In this document: in pieces, positions 40,267 through 50,106 of the stretch
How the letters are laid out: every line of letters starts with the position of its first letter
Position numbering within the stretch: position 1 is the first letter of the stretch
Origin: Beijerinckiaceae bacterium
Lineage (GTDB): Bacteria > Pseudomonadota > Alphaproteobacteria > Rhizobiales > Beijerinckiaceae
Direction: 5' to 3'
Length of the DNA stretch: 64,000 bases
Assembly (NCBI GenBank): GCA_947478455.1
Contig: CANJWR010000002.1
Location: forward strand, 1-64,000
Notes under the pieces: model-generated
Database searches by the model: none
The model's input: only the letters and a program-made list of their open reading frames with translations
Told to the model about the DNA's origin: nothing
Made by a program: the position numbers and the translations under genes

Positions 40267-40974
40267 TCAGGCGGCCGGACGCGGCCGGGTGGTGCGGTTT
40301 TCGATATATTTTACCGTATTCGGGACGTGCACGATGCGCTTCACGTAGATGCCCGGCGTATGGATATGGTCGCCGTCGATCTCGCCTGCTTCCACCAGAT
40401 GCTCGACCTCGGCAATCGTCACCTTCGCGGCGGTGGCCATCATGGGGTTGAAGTTGCGGGCGGTCTTGCGGAAGACCAGATTGCCTTCTGTATCGGCCTT
40501 CCAGGCGTGGACGAGGGAAATGTCCGCCGTCAGGCCGCGCTCCATGACGTATTTGTGCCCGTCGAACTCGCGGACTTCCTTGCCGTCGGCGATGATCGTG
40601 CCGACGCCGGTCTTGGTGAAAAAGGCCGGGATGCCGGCGCCGCCGGCCCGAATTCGCTCGGCCAGCGTGCCCTGCGGGTTGAATTCCAGCTCCAGTTCGC
40701 CGGACAGGTATTGCTGGGCGAAAATCTTGTTCTCGCCCACGTAGGACGAGATCATTTTCTTGATCTGCCGCGTTTCGAGCAGGAGCCCGAGGTGCTTGCC
40801 GTCCACGCCGGCATTGTTCGAGACGACCGTCAGGTCGCGCACGCCCGAATCACGCATGGCGAGAACGAGGGATTCGGGAATGCCCGATAGCCCGAACCCG
40901 CCGCACATGATGGTCATGCCGTCCCGGATCAGTCCGGCCAATGCTGCTCGCGCGTCGGGGTATACCTTGCTCAT
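40267..40974 (-). CDS. 3-oxoacid CoA-transferase subunit A
   Basis: IMCGGFGLSGIPESLVLAMRDSG...NNAGVDGKHLGLLLETRQIKKMISSYVGEN. Confidence 0.95.
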   Translation of the reverse strand: MSKVYPDARAALAGLIRDGMTIMCGGFGLSGIPESLVLAMRDSGVRDLTVVSNNAGVDGKHLGLLLETRQIKKMISSYVGENKIFAQQYLSGELELEFNPQGTLAERIRAGGAGIPAFFTKTGVGTIIADGKEVREFDGHKYVMERGLTADISLVHAWKADTEGNLVFRKTARNFNPMMATAAKVTIAEVEHLVEAGEIDGDHIHTPGIYVKRIVHVPNTVKYIENRTTRPRPAA

Positions 40975-41191
40975 ATGGTCACCGATCTGGAGTTGGTTTT
41001 GCGCCGATAGACCAGTCAGGCTCGCAAATTATGTGCCTGATTGCCCCGATCAACGGCGAGAGGGTCAGCTGCGGGTCGCCGGCTTGCAAAAAGCCTTGGG
41101 CCCTGCCCTTTGGTGAACTATACCCAATAAGCCGGGAAATGCACCGGTCCGGGTGAAAAAATTAGGGCGGAAGTATCGTTCCGCGAAATCA

Positions 41192-42988
41192 ATGACAATT
41201 CTGAACTTGTACCTCCGTGTCCTGCGCAAGCTGGGTTCCGAATCGAAGCTGGCGGCGCTTCTGGTAGTGGCCAATCTGGCGCTGGCGATTGCGCAATTCG
41301 CCGAGCCGATCCTGTTTGGTCGAATCATCGACCTGCTGACCCAGGCTCAGACCACGAGTTCCGGGGTGAACTGGGATAAGCTCATCACCCTCATCGGTGC
41401 CTGGGTGGGCTTCGGGCTTTTCACCATTCTGGCAGCCGTTCTGGTGGCGCTGCATGCCGACCGACTGTCGCACAGGCGGCGTCTTGTGGTGATGGCCGAA
41501 TATTTCGAACATGTGCTGCACCTGCCCATCGGGTTTCATTCGGCGGTCCATTCGGGCCGCCTGCTGAAGACCATGCTCGACGGAAGCTGGGGCATGGCGG
41601 GCCTGTGGCTGAACTTCTTCCGCGAGAATTGCGCGTCCTTCGTGGCGCTGTTCGTGCTGCTGCCGATGACGCTGTTCCTGAACTGGCGGCTCGGCGGACT
41701 GCTGATCGTTCTGGTCTTCCTGTTCGGGTTCCTGACCGTCTATGTCCTGCGCAAAACAGAAGGCCTGCAGGGCTCAGTCGAGCGCTACAATACCGATCTG
41801 GCGGAGCGGGCGTCCGATGCACTCGGCAATGTGCCGGTGATCCAGAGCTTCACGCGCATCGAATCCGAGGCGACCGCGATGCGACAAATCAGCGCCACGC
41901 TGCTGATGGCCCAGATGCCGGTTCTGTCCTGGTGGGCGCTTGCGGCGGTGGCGACGCGCGCCTCGGCGACACTCACGCTGACGTCGATCTTCATTCTCGG
42001 CACCTGGCTGCATCTGCGCGACCTCGCCACCATCGGCGAGATCGTCACCTTCATGAGCTTCGCCACGATGCTGATCGGGCGTCTCGAACAGGCGGTGGGC
42101 TTCGCCAACTGGATGCTGATGCTGGTGCCTAAGCTGAAAGAATTTTTCGAGGTCACCGACACGACCCCAACCGTTTTCGACAAGCCGGATGCGGTCGATC
42201 CGGGCCGACTGACCGGCGAAGTGTCGTTCGACCATGTAACCTTCAGCTACGACAATCGCCGCAATGCGGTGAGCGATGTGAGCTTTACGGTTCATGCCGG
42301 CGAGACTGTGGCACTTGTGGGGGCGACCGGCTCTGGCAAATCCACCACGCTCGGCCTGCTGCATCGCGTGTTCGACCCCAACGAGGGCCGCGTGGTGATC
42401 GACGGCGTCGATATTCGCGACATGACGCTGAGCGCGCTACGCCGCAACATCGGCGTGGTGTTTCAGGAGCCCATGCTGTTTGCGCGCTCCATTGAAGAAA
42501 ACCTGCGCGTCGGCAAGGCAGACGCCACGCAGGAGGAAATCGAGACCGCCATCGAACGGGCGCAGGCGAAAGACTTTATCGCCCGCCAGCCGGATGGTCT
42601 GGCCACCATTGTGGGCGAGCGTGGACGCTCGTTGTCTGGCGGCGAACGCCAGCGCGTGTCGATTGCCCGTGCGCTTTTAAAGAATCCGCCGATCATGATC
42701 TTCGACGAGGCCACCAGCGCGCTGGACGCCACAACCGAACGTCAATTGCAGAAGGCGCTGGAAGCCGCCACGCAGGGCCGCACGACTTTCGTGATCGCCC
42801 ACAGGCTGGCGACGATCCGCAACGCCAGCCGCATTCTGGTTTTCGATCAGGGCTCCATTGTCGAAACCGGCACGTTCGAGGAACTGGTGGCGCTCGACGG
42901 CAAGTTCGCCGCTCTGGCGCGGGCGCAGTTCATGGCCGACAGCCGGCCCGAACAGCCGAAGGTTTTTACGGACGACCCGTCAGGCTGA
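41192..42988 (+). CDS. ndvA: cyclic beta-1,2-glucan ABC transporter (NdvA/ChvA-like)
   Basis: MTILNLYLRVLRKLGSESKLAALLVVANLALAIAQFAEPILFGRIIDLL; fused ABC ATPase with VGATGSGKSTT and LSGGERQR. Confidence 0.85.
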   Translation: MTILNLYLRVLRKLGSESKLAALLVVANLALAIAQFAEPILFGRIIDLLTQAQTTSSGVNWDKLITLIGAWVGFGLFTILAAVLVALHADRLSHRRRLVVMAEYFEHVLHLPIGFHSAVHSGRLLKTMLDGSWGMAGLWLNFFRENCASFVALFVLLPMTLFLNWRLGGLLIVLVFLFGFLTVYVLRKTEGLQGSVERYNTDLAERASDALGNVPVIQSFTRIESEATAMRQISATLLMAQMPVLSWWALAAVATRASATLTLTSIFILGTWLHLRDLATIGEIVTFMSFATMLIGRLEQAVGFANWMLMLVPKLKEFFEVTDTTPTVFDKPDAVDPGRLTGEVSFDHVTFSYDNRRNAVSDVSFTVHAGETVALVGATGSGKSTTLGLLHRVFDPNEGRVVIDGVDIRDMTLSALRRNIGVVFQEPMLFARSIEENLRVGKADATQEEIETAIERAQAKDFIARQPDGLATIVGERGRSLSGGERQRVSIARALLKNPPIMIFDEATSALDATTERQLQKALEAATQGRTTFVIAHRLATIRNASRILVFDQGSIVETGTFEELVALDGKFAALARAQFMADSRPEQPKVFTDDPSG

Positions 42989-43007
42989 CGGCCCGTCAGG
43001 CTGAGCC

Positions 43008-44309
43008 TCAACCGTCGTCCTCGTCGGCCGATTTTGGCGCGGGCGTGATACGCAGCGTCGTGATCCGGTTGCGGGTTTTCCGCAGGATTTCGAACCGGAA
43101 CCCGTGGAAGGTGAAGATCTGGCCCACATCGGGGATCATGCGGGCCTCGTGAATCACCAGACCTGCAATCGTGGTGGCTTCCTCGTCCGGCAAACGCCAT
43201 TCCATCGCACGGTTGAGATCGCGCACAGGCGCAGCGCCATCGACCGTGATGGACCCGTCCTGATTGCGCCGCAGGCCCTGCACGGCGACATCGTGCTCGT
43301 CACGAATGTCGCCGACGATTTCTTCCAGAATATCCTCGAGCGTCACGAGACCCATGACCTCGCCATATTCGTCGACCACCAGCGCGAAATGCTCCTTGCG
43401 CTGCAGGAATGACTGCAACTGGCCCCGCAGTGTCGTCGTATCGGGCACGAACCATGTGGGGCGCATGATTTCGTCGAGCTTGATATCCGAGACGCCGCCG
43501 TTCTTGTCGAGCGCACGTAGCAGATCCTTGGCGTGCAGAACGCCGACGATATTTTCCGGCTGGCCGCGCCAGAACGGAATGCGCGTATAGGGCGAAGCCA
43601 GGACCTCGCGGACGATCTCCGGCTGCGGCAGATCGGCGTCAATGGTGCGCATTTTGGTTCGATGGACCATCACGTCGGTCACAGTCAGTTCGGTGAGTTC
43701 AAGCAATCCGCCGAACATGTCACGGTCGGTACGTTCCACGCTGCCTTCGCGATGCAGGAGATCGACCTGCCCGCGCAATTCTTCGTGGGCGGAAATGACT
43801 TCATTGTTCTCGCCAAGGCGCACGCCGAAAAGGTGCAAAATCGAATGCACAAGCCAGTTGGCAGCCGCCGACAATGGCCCGAGGATTTTCATCACCACAT
43901 AGATGAAGGGCGCCAGCAGCAGGGATGTCCGGTCGGCCGAAACGATCGCGATGGTCTTGGGCAGGACTTCGGCGAAAATGATGACCAGCACCGACATAGC
44001 GACGGTTGCGTAGATTACGCCTTCCTGACCGAACAACCCGACCAGCACGCTTGTGGCAAAGGCGGAAGCGCCGATGTTGACGACATTGTTGCCGATCAGC
44101 ATGGCGCTGATGAGCTTTTCGCGCACCTCCAGCAGCTTGTTGACGCGGCGGGCATTGGGGTCGCCGGCCGTGTCGAGCGCCAGCATGCGGGCGCGCGATG
44201 CGCCGGTGAGGGCCGTTTCGCCGGCAGAGAAAATGGCCGATAGCGCAAGGCAAAAAAGCACAATGCCCAGCGCCAGCCAGGGATCGGTGTGAATTTCGAG
44301 GTTTTCCAT
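43008..44309 (-). CDS. HlyC/CorC (CNNM) family transporter
   Basis: CNNM TM domain, CBS pair, VVDEYGEVMGLVTLEDILEEIVGDI. Confidence 0.94.
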   Translation of the reverse strand: MENLEIHTDPWLALGIVLFCLALSAIFSAGETALTGASRARMLALDTAGDPNARRVNKLLEVREKLISAMLIGNNVVNIGASAFATSVLVGLFGQEGVIYATVAMSVLVIIFAEVLPKTIAIVSADRTSLLLAPFIYVVMKILGPLSAAANWLVHSILHLFGVRLGENNEVISAHEELRGQVDLLHREGSVERTDRDMFGGLLELTELTVTDVMVHRTKMRTIDADLPQPEIVREVLASPYTRIPFWRGQPENIVGVLHAKDLLRALDKNGGVSDIKLDEIMRPTWFVPDTTTLRGQLQSFLQRKEHFALVVDEYGEVMGLVTLEDILEEIVGDIRDEHDVAVQGLRRNQDGSITVDGAAPVRDLNRAMEWRLPDEEATTIAGLVIHEARMIPDVGQIFTFHGFRFEILRKTRNRITTLRITPAPKSADEDDG

Positions 44310-44318
44310 AGTGTCCAG

Positions 44319-46085
44319 CTAGGTGTTCGCCAGTTCATCGACAAGGAACGACCGCACATCTTCGGCCGGAACGCCTTTGGCGATGAAGCTCTGCCCGATG
44401 CCACGCGCCAGAATGAAGGTCAGCGCGCCGCGCTGGACCTTCTTGTCCTGGAACATGGCTTCGAGAATCCGGTCGGCGTCGACGTCGAGCCCGGCAATGT
44501 CGCGAATGCGCGTCGGCAGGCCGACTTCGCGCAGATGCGCCTCGACGCGGGCGGCGTCGGCCGCACTCGCATGGCCGAGCTTCGACGAAAAACGGAACGC
44601 GCAGGCCATGCCGATGGCGACGCCTTCGCCATGCACCAGACGCGTCGTATCGAAATCGTTCAACGCCTCAAGCGCATGTCCGAATGTATGGCCGAGGTTG
44701 AGAAGCGCGCGATCGCCCTGCTCGGTTTCGTCGCGCGCCACGACGGCGGCCTTGGCCCGGCAGGAGACCCAGATGGCTTCGGCCAGTTCAGGACCGAAAG
44801 CGAAAATCGAGCGCCAGTTGTTTTCGAGCCAGCCGAAGAAGGCCGCATCGTCGATCAGCCCGTATTTTGCGACCTCCGCATAGCCGGCTCGGAATTCGCG
44901 CGGGTCGAGCGTTTCCAGCACGCCCGTATCGGCCAGCACCAGCGAGGGCTGATGGAAGGCGCCGACCAGATTCTTGCCGTGCGGCGAGTTGATCGCCGTC
45001 TTGCCGCCGACCGACGAATCCACCTGCGCCAGAACGCTGGTTGGAATCTGTACGAAGCGCATGCCGCGCCGGATGCACGACGCCACAAAGCCGGCCAGAT
45101 CGCCGACGACGCCGCCCCCGAACGCGACGATCAGATCGCCACGCTCCATGCGGGCTTCGATCACCGCATCGCAAAGACGGGCGAAAACCTCGTAGGATTT
45201 CGACGCCTCGCCGGGCTCGATCACAAAATGCGAATGGCGGATCTGGGCTTCCGACAGGCTCTGCTCCAGCCTCGGCAGATGCTGCGCGGCCAGATTGCGG
45301 TCGGTGATAATGAAACATGCCGCGCGCGAATCGAGATTACGGATCGCCTCCCCGGCATTTTCGATCAGATCGCGCCCGATGTGGATTTCGTAACGCCTTT
45401 CGGCCAGTTCCACCGGCACGATGGTCTGCGGCGATTCTGCGTGGCGGCTGGCCAGCGAATGGTCGAGCGCATCCAGAATCGCGTCAATCACCGCCTCATG
45501 GGGCCCGTCGCGGGAAATCACCGTCAGGTCGGCCAGCGCATAAACCGGATAACGCTCCGCCATCAGGCGCTTCAGCGTATCTTCGGGATCGGGCGTGTTG
45601 AGCATGGGGCGGTTGTTACGCTTGCGCACGCGGCGCAGCAGCACATCCGCATCGGCCTTGAGCCAGATAGACACGCCAGTTTCGGCAATTCTTTCGCGGG
45701 TGGCTTTTGTCATGTAAGCCCCGCCGCCCGTCGCCAGCACCCGCTGGCGTTCGCCCAGCAGGCGGGCGATGACCCGGCGCTCGCCGTCGCGGAAATGCGG
45801 CTCGCCATGACGGGAGAAAATCTCCGGGATCGTCAGACCCGCAGCCGCCTCGATCTCGTGATCGGCGTCGACAAAATCGAGCCCGAGCCGCACGGCCAGA
45901 CGCTTGCCGACAGAGGTTTTGCCCGCCCCCATCATGCCGACCAGCACGATCGAGCGGCCGGCGAGCTTGCGCACCACCGCGGCCACCTGCGCGTCGCGCC
46001 GCGCGCCGGCTTCCACCGGCGTCTCCGCCGCCGGGGCGGCGCCTGCCCCGACCCCGCTTTCGATTGTGTCGACCGTATCGTTCAT
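44319..46085 (-). CDS. aroKB: bifunctional shikimate kinase / 3-dehydroquinate synthase fusion
   Basis: Single ORF: VLVGMMGAGKTSVGKRLAVRLGLDFVDADHEIE (AroK), then FGGGVVGDLAGFVASCIRRGMRFVQIPTSVLAQVDSSVGGKTAIN (AroB). Confidence 0.95.
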   Translation of the reverse strand: MNDTVDTIESGVGAGAAPAAETPVEAGARRDAQVAAVVRKLAGRSIVLVGMMGAGKTSVGKRLAVRLGLDFVDADHEIEAAAGLTIPEIFSRHGEPHFRDGERRVIARLLGERQRVLATGGGAYMTKATRERIAETGVSIWLKADADVLLRRVRKRNNRPMLNTPDPEDTLKRLMAERYPVYALADLTVISRDGPHEAVIDAILDALDHSLASRHAESPQTIVPVELAERRYEIHIGRDLIENAGEAIRNLDSRAACFIITDRNLAAQHLPRLEQSLSEAQIRHSHFVIEPGEASKSYEVFARLCDAVIEARMERGDLIVAFGGGVVGDLAGFVASCIRRGMRFVQIPTSVLAQVDSSVGGKTAINSPHGKNLVGAFHQPSLVLADTGVLETLDPREFRAGYAEVAKYGLIDDAAFFGWLENNWRSIFAFGPELAEAIWVSCRAKAAVVARDETEQGDRALLNLGHTFGHALEALNDFDTTRLVHGEGVAIGMACAFRFSSKLGHASAADAARVEAHLREVGLPTRIRDIAGLDVDADRILEAMFQDKKVQRGALTFILARGIGQSFIAKGVPAEDVRSFLVDELANT

Positions 46086-46158
46086 GCCCCCTGATAACAC
46101 GGGCCGCGCGGGAATTTAACCGGCCCGTGACGCCAGAGTCCCTGCCTGTTGCAAACCT

Positions 46159-46359
46159 GTGCGCGGCGTGATGGAAAAGGAGGTCCGCGTGCGGCGGCCG
46201 GAGACGTCCTTGCCAAGTCTGTTTCGATTTCTGTTCATCGTCGGATTTTTGGCCGCACTGGTCTGGGGCGGCATGTTCGCGCTCGTCACCTTCGTGGAGC
46301 CGACGCCGCGCGAGATGACCCAGACCATTCCGGCGCAAAAACTCAACCAGAACCGCTGA
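46159..46359 (+). CDS. small single-TM hypothetical protein
   Basis: LFRFLFIVGFLAALVWGGMFALVTFVEPTPREMTQTIPAQKLNQNR; immediately upstream of xerD. Confidence 0.75.
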   Translation: MRGVMEKEVRVRRPETSLPSLFRFLFIVGFLAALVWGGMFALVTFVEPTPREMTQTIPAQKLNQNR

Positions 46360-46360
46360 A

Positions 46361-47311
46361 ATGGCCCGCGCGCCGAAACCTGCCGCGCGCCTGATCGGCG
46401 ATTTCCTCGACATGATGGCTGCCGAACGCGGCGCCGCGAAAAACACGCTCGACGCCTACCGGCGGGATCTTTCGGACTATCTGGCCTTTCTGGCCGCCCG
46501 CAAGACCAGCCCCGCAGAGGCCGATTCGTCCACCGTTCAGGCCTTTCTGGTCGATCTGGAAGAGCGCGGCATGAAGGGCTCGTCGGCGGCACGCAAACTG
46601 TCCAGCGTCCGGCAATTCCACAAGTTTCTTTATTCGGACGGGATCTCGACCGGCGATCCGACCAATGTGATCGAGGGGCCGCGCAAGGGCAGACCCCTGC
46701 CGAAGGTGCTGGGGGTCGAGGAAGTCGACCGGCTGCTCACGATGGCGCACGAGGGAATCGCGGACGCCGCCCGACCGTTCGGCGAGCGGCTGCGGGCCGC
46801 CCGCACAGCCTGCCTGCTGGAAGTGCTTTACGCGACAGGGCTGCGCGTCTCTGAACTCGTGGCCCTTCCCCGCTCGGCGCAGCATACGCGCGATCCACTA
46901 TTGATGATTCGCGGCAAGGGCGGACGCGAGAGGCTGGTGCCGCTGTCCGACCCTTCCCGCAGGGCCATCGTGGTCTATCGGGAGCTACTCGAATCCCGCT
47001 ATCCTGATCTGGCGCAGGGGCCGTGGCTGTTTCCTGCCGACAGCGAAAGCGGCCATCTGACCCGGCAGGCCTTTGCGCGCGACTTGAAACTGGCGGCGGC
47101 GCTCGCGGGCATTTCATCCCATCGCATCAGCCCGCATGTGTTGCGCCATGCGTTCGCCAGCCACCTGCTACAGAACGGCGCCGATCTGCGTGTCGTGCAG
47201 GAACTGCTGGGACATGCGGATATTTCGACAACGCAGATTTATACGCATGTGCTCGACGAGCGCCTGAAGGCGATGGTGCGCGATCTGCATCCGATGGGAG
47301 ATGCGGACTAA
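46361..47311 (+). CDS. xerD: tyrosine recombinase XerD
   Basis: LLEVLYATGLRVSELV, HVLRHAFASHLLQNGADLRVVQELLGHADISTTQIYTHV. Confidence 0.95.
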   Translation: MARAPKPAARLIGDFLDMMAAERGAAKNTLDAYRRDLSDYLAFLAARKTSPAEADSSTVQAFLVDLEERGMKGSSAARKLSSVRQFHKFLYSDGISTGDPTNVIEGPRKGRPLPKVLGVEEVDRLLTMAHEGIADAARPFGERLRAARTACLLEVLYATGLRVSELVALPRSAQHTRDPLLMIRGKGGRERLVPLSDPSRRAIVVYRELLESRYPDLAQGPWLFPADSESGHLTRQAFARDLKLAAALAGISSHRISPHVLRHAFASHLLQNGADLRVVQELLGHADISTTQIYTHVLDERLKAMVRDLHPMGDAD

Positions 47312-47347
47312 GCCGCCTTGCGGTCAAACGCCGCAGCCGCGCTTATG

Positions 47348-47361
47348 TTGATTCAAGTCAA
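47348..47361. promoter_or_regulatory. FixK/FNR-type box
   Basis: TTGATTCAAGTCAA = TTGA-N6-TCAA, 56 bp upstream of a 32-aa ORF. Confidence 0.6.
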
Positions 47362-47416
47362 TGAGGGCAGTGCTTCCCGTCAGGTTCAATACCTGCATCA
47401 AAAACGGGGGAAGCTC

Positions 47417-47515
47417 ATGGGTACTTTCGAATTTCTGTTTATCGCCACCGCCATCGTGGCTTTTGCGGCTTTTGCGGCGACGGTCGTGTGGGTCGATCGC
47501 CGCACCAACGGCTGA
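47417..47515 (+). CDS. candidate 32-aa single-TM small protein
   Basis: MGTFEFLFIATAIVAFAAFAATVVWVDRRTNG*; purine-rich GGGGGAAG upstream, then terminator at 47543. Confidence 0.65.
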   Translation: MGTFEFLFIATAIVAFAAFAATVVWVDRRTNG

Positions 47516-47542
47516 GACCTTTTCATAGAATCATTCTGGCCG

Positions 47543-47573
47543 ACCGGTCCGCTTTCGCGGACCGGTCTTGTTG
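47543..47573. terminator. intrinsic terminator between convergent genes
   Basis: GACCGGTCCGC-TTTC-GCGGACCGGTC then TTGTTGTTG. Confidence 0.85.
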
Positions 47574-47576
47574 TTG

Positions 47577-48530
47577 TTACTTCTTGAACTTCGCGAACTG
47601 CTGCTCGACCTTGTCGAGGGTCTGCATGGCGCGCAGGGCGTCTTCGACCGACGAGTTCGGCTGGCGGCCTTCCTGAATGGCCTTGATGAATTCGCGATCC
47701 TGATTTTCGAAACCGTTCTGCGAGACGTCACAGGCCGAAGTGTCGACCTTCTCGCCCTTGGCGGTGTGCAGATCGTCATAGAAGGCGATCCACGTGCCCT
47801 TGTCGCAGATATAGCGATAGGGCGAGCCGATCGGGCCGTCGTTGTTGAACGAGGTCGAGAGCGTGCAGATCGCGCCGTTCTTCGCCTTCATGATGATGGA
47901 GAGGTCCATGGCGATGCCGAGGTTCGGATCGTGCGGGCCCTCGACGCCGTAGATCTGCTCCGGCACGTCGCCGGTCTGGTAGATGAACATATCGACCGTG
48001 TGGCAAGCATGGTGCCACAGAAGATGATCTACCCACGAACGCGGCGCGCCGAGCGCATTGATGTTGGTGCGGCGGAAGAAATAGGTATGCGCCTGAATCT
48101 GCTGCAGCGCGATTTCCTTCTTCTGGATGCGCTGGTGAATCCACTGGTGGCCGGGGTTGAAGCGGCGCACATGACCGGCCATGGCGACGAGGCCGGTTTC
48201 CTTCTGGAGTTTCACCAGATGCTCGGCGTCCTTCAGCGAATCCGTCATTGGGATTTCGATGAGGACATGCTTGCCGGCCTTGAGGCAGGCTTCCGCCTGA
48301 TCGTGGTGCATCTGTGTCGGCGAGGTGAGGATGACGGCGTCCACATCCTTGCGGGTGATGGCGGCGTTGAAATCCGTGGTGTGGAAAGGTACGCCATATT
48401 CCTTGGCGGTCTTCTCGGTGCCTTCGGCGGTGCGGCTCTGGATGGCCGTGACCTCCATGCCGGGGATGTTCCGGAGGGCCTTGAGGTGCGAGACGCCCAT
48501 GGCGCCGTTGCCGACTACGCAAAATCTCAT
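47577..48530 (-). CDS. ligC: 4-carboxy-2-hydroxymuconate-6-semialdehyde dehydrogenase (LigC-like, Gfo/Idh/MocA)
   Basis: VDAVILTSPTQMHHDQAEACLKAGKHVLIEIPM, HVRRFNPGHQWIH, YFFRRTNINALGAPRSWVDHLLWHHACHTVDMF; divergent from ligAB. Confidence 0.88.
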   Translation of the reverse strand: MRFCVVGNGAMGVSHLKALRNIPGMEVTAIQSRTAEGTEKTAKEYGVPFHTTDFNAAITRKDVDAVILTSPTQMHHDQAEACLKAGKHVLIEIPMTDSLKDAEHLVKLQKETGLVAMAGHVRRFNPGHQWIHQRIQKKEIALQQIQAHTYFFRRTNINALGAPRSWVDHLLWHHACHTVDMFIYQTGDVPEQIYGVEGPHDPNLGIAMDLSIIMKAKNGAICTLSTSFNNDGPIGSPYRYICDKGTWIAFYDDLHTAKGEKVDTSACDVSQNGFENQDREFIKAIQEGRQPNSSVEDALRAMQTLDKVEQQFAKFKK

Positions 48531-48686
48531 GGAAGTTTCCTGCGCTCTTTAGATTGAAACGCCGGACGCGCCGCTCGCGCGCCCGTGCGGGGACAAATCG
48601 TCCCGACGGCGCGCGCTTTAGCATGGATGGCGGGGTTTGGGGAATGGCGGGGGGCAGTCTCTCAGTCGTCACGGGAACGGGGTTGG

Positions 48687-48705
48687 GATTGAAACAATTC
48701 CAATC
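48687..48705. promoter_or_regulatory. candidate LysR-type regulator site in ligC/ligA intergenic region
   Basis: GATTG-N9-CAATC inverted repeat containing T-N11-A. Confidence 0.4.
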
Positions 48706-48805
48706 TGCCTCGCCCGGCACCGCGCAGCCTTGCCACCGCCTGCCCGCCATGCCATTTCCCCTCCCAGAGGCTGCCCGGTGCGGCCAAATGGCAGGGGTTT
48801 GACCA

Positions 48806-50049
<1,244 letters not shown>

Positions 50050-50106
50050 GCTGTGACCTCGCCAAACCGTCGCCGGCGGCCCATATAGGCCGTTGGCGCA
50101 CCGTCC

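Noticed and set aside
39478-40890. 470-aa plus-strand ORF
   Set aside because: Shadow of the CoA-transferase pair
44289-46094. 601-aa plus-strand ORF
   Set aside because: Shadow of the aroKB fusion on the opposite strand
48554-48802. 82-aa ORF in the ligC-ligA intergenic region
   Set aside because: Arg/Pro/Gly-rich translation with no recognisable domain; region better explained as regulatory
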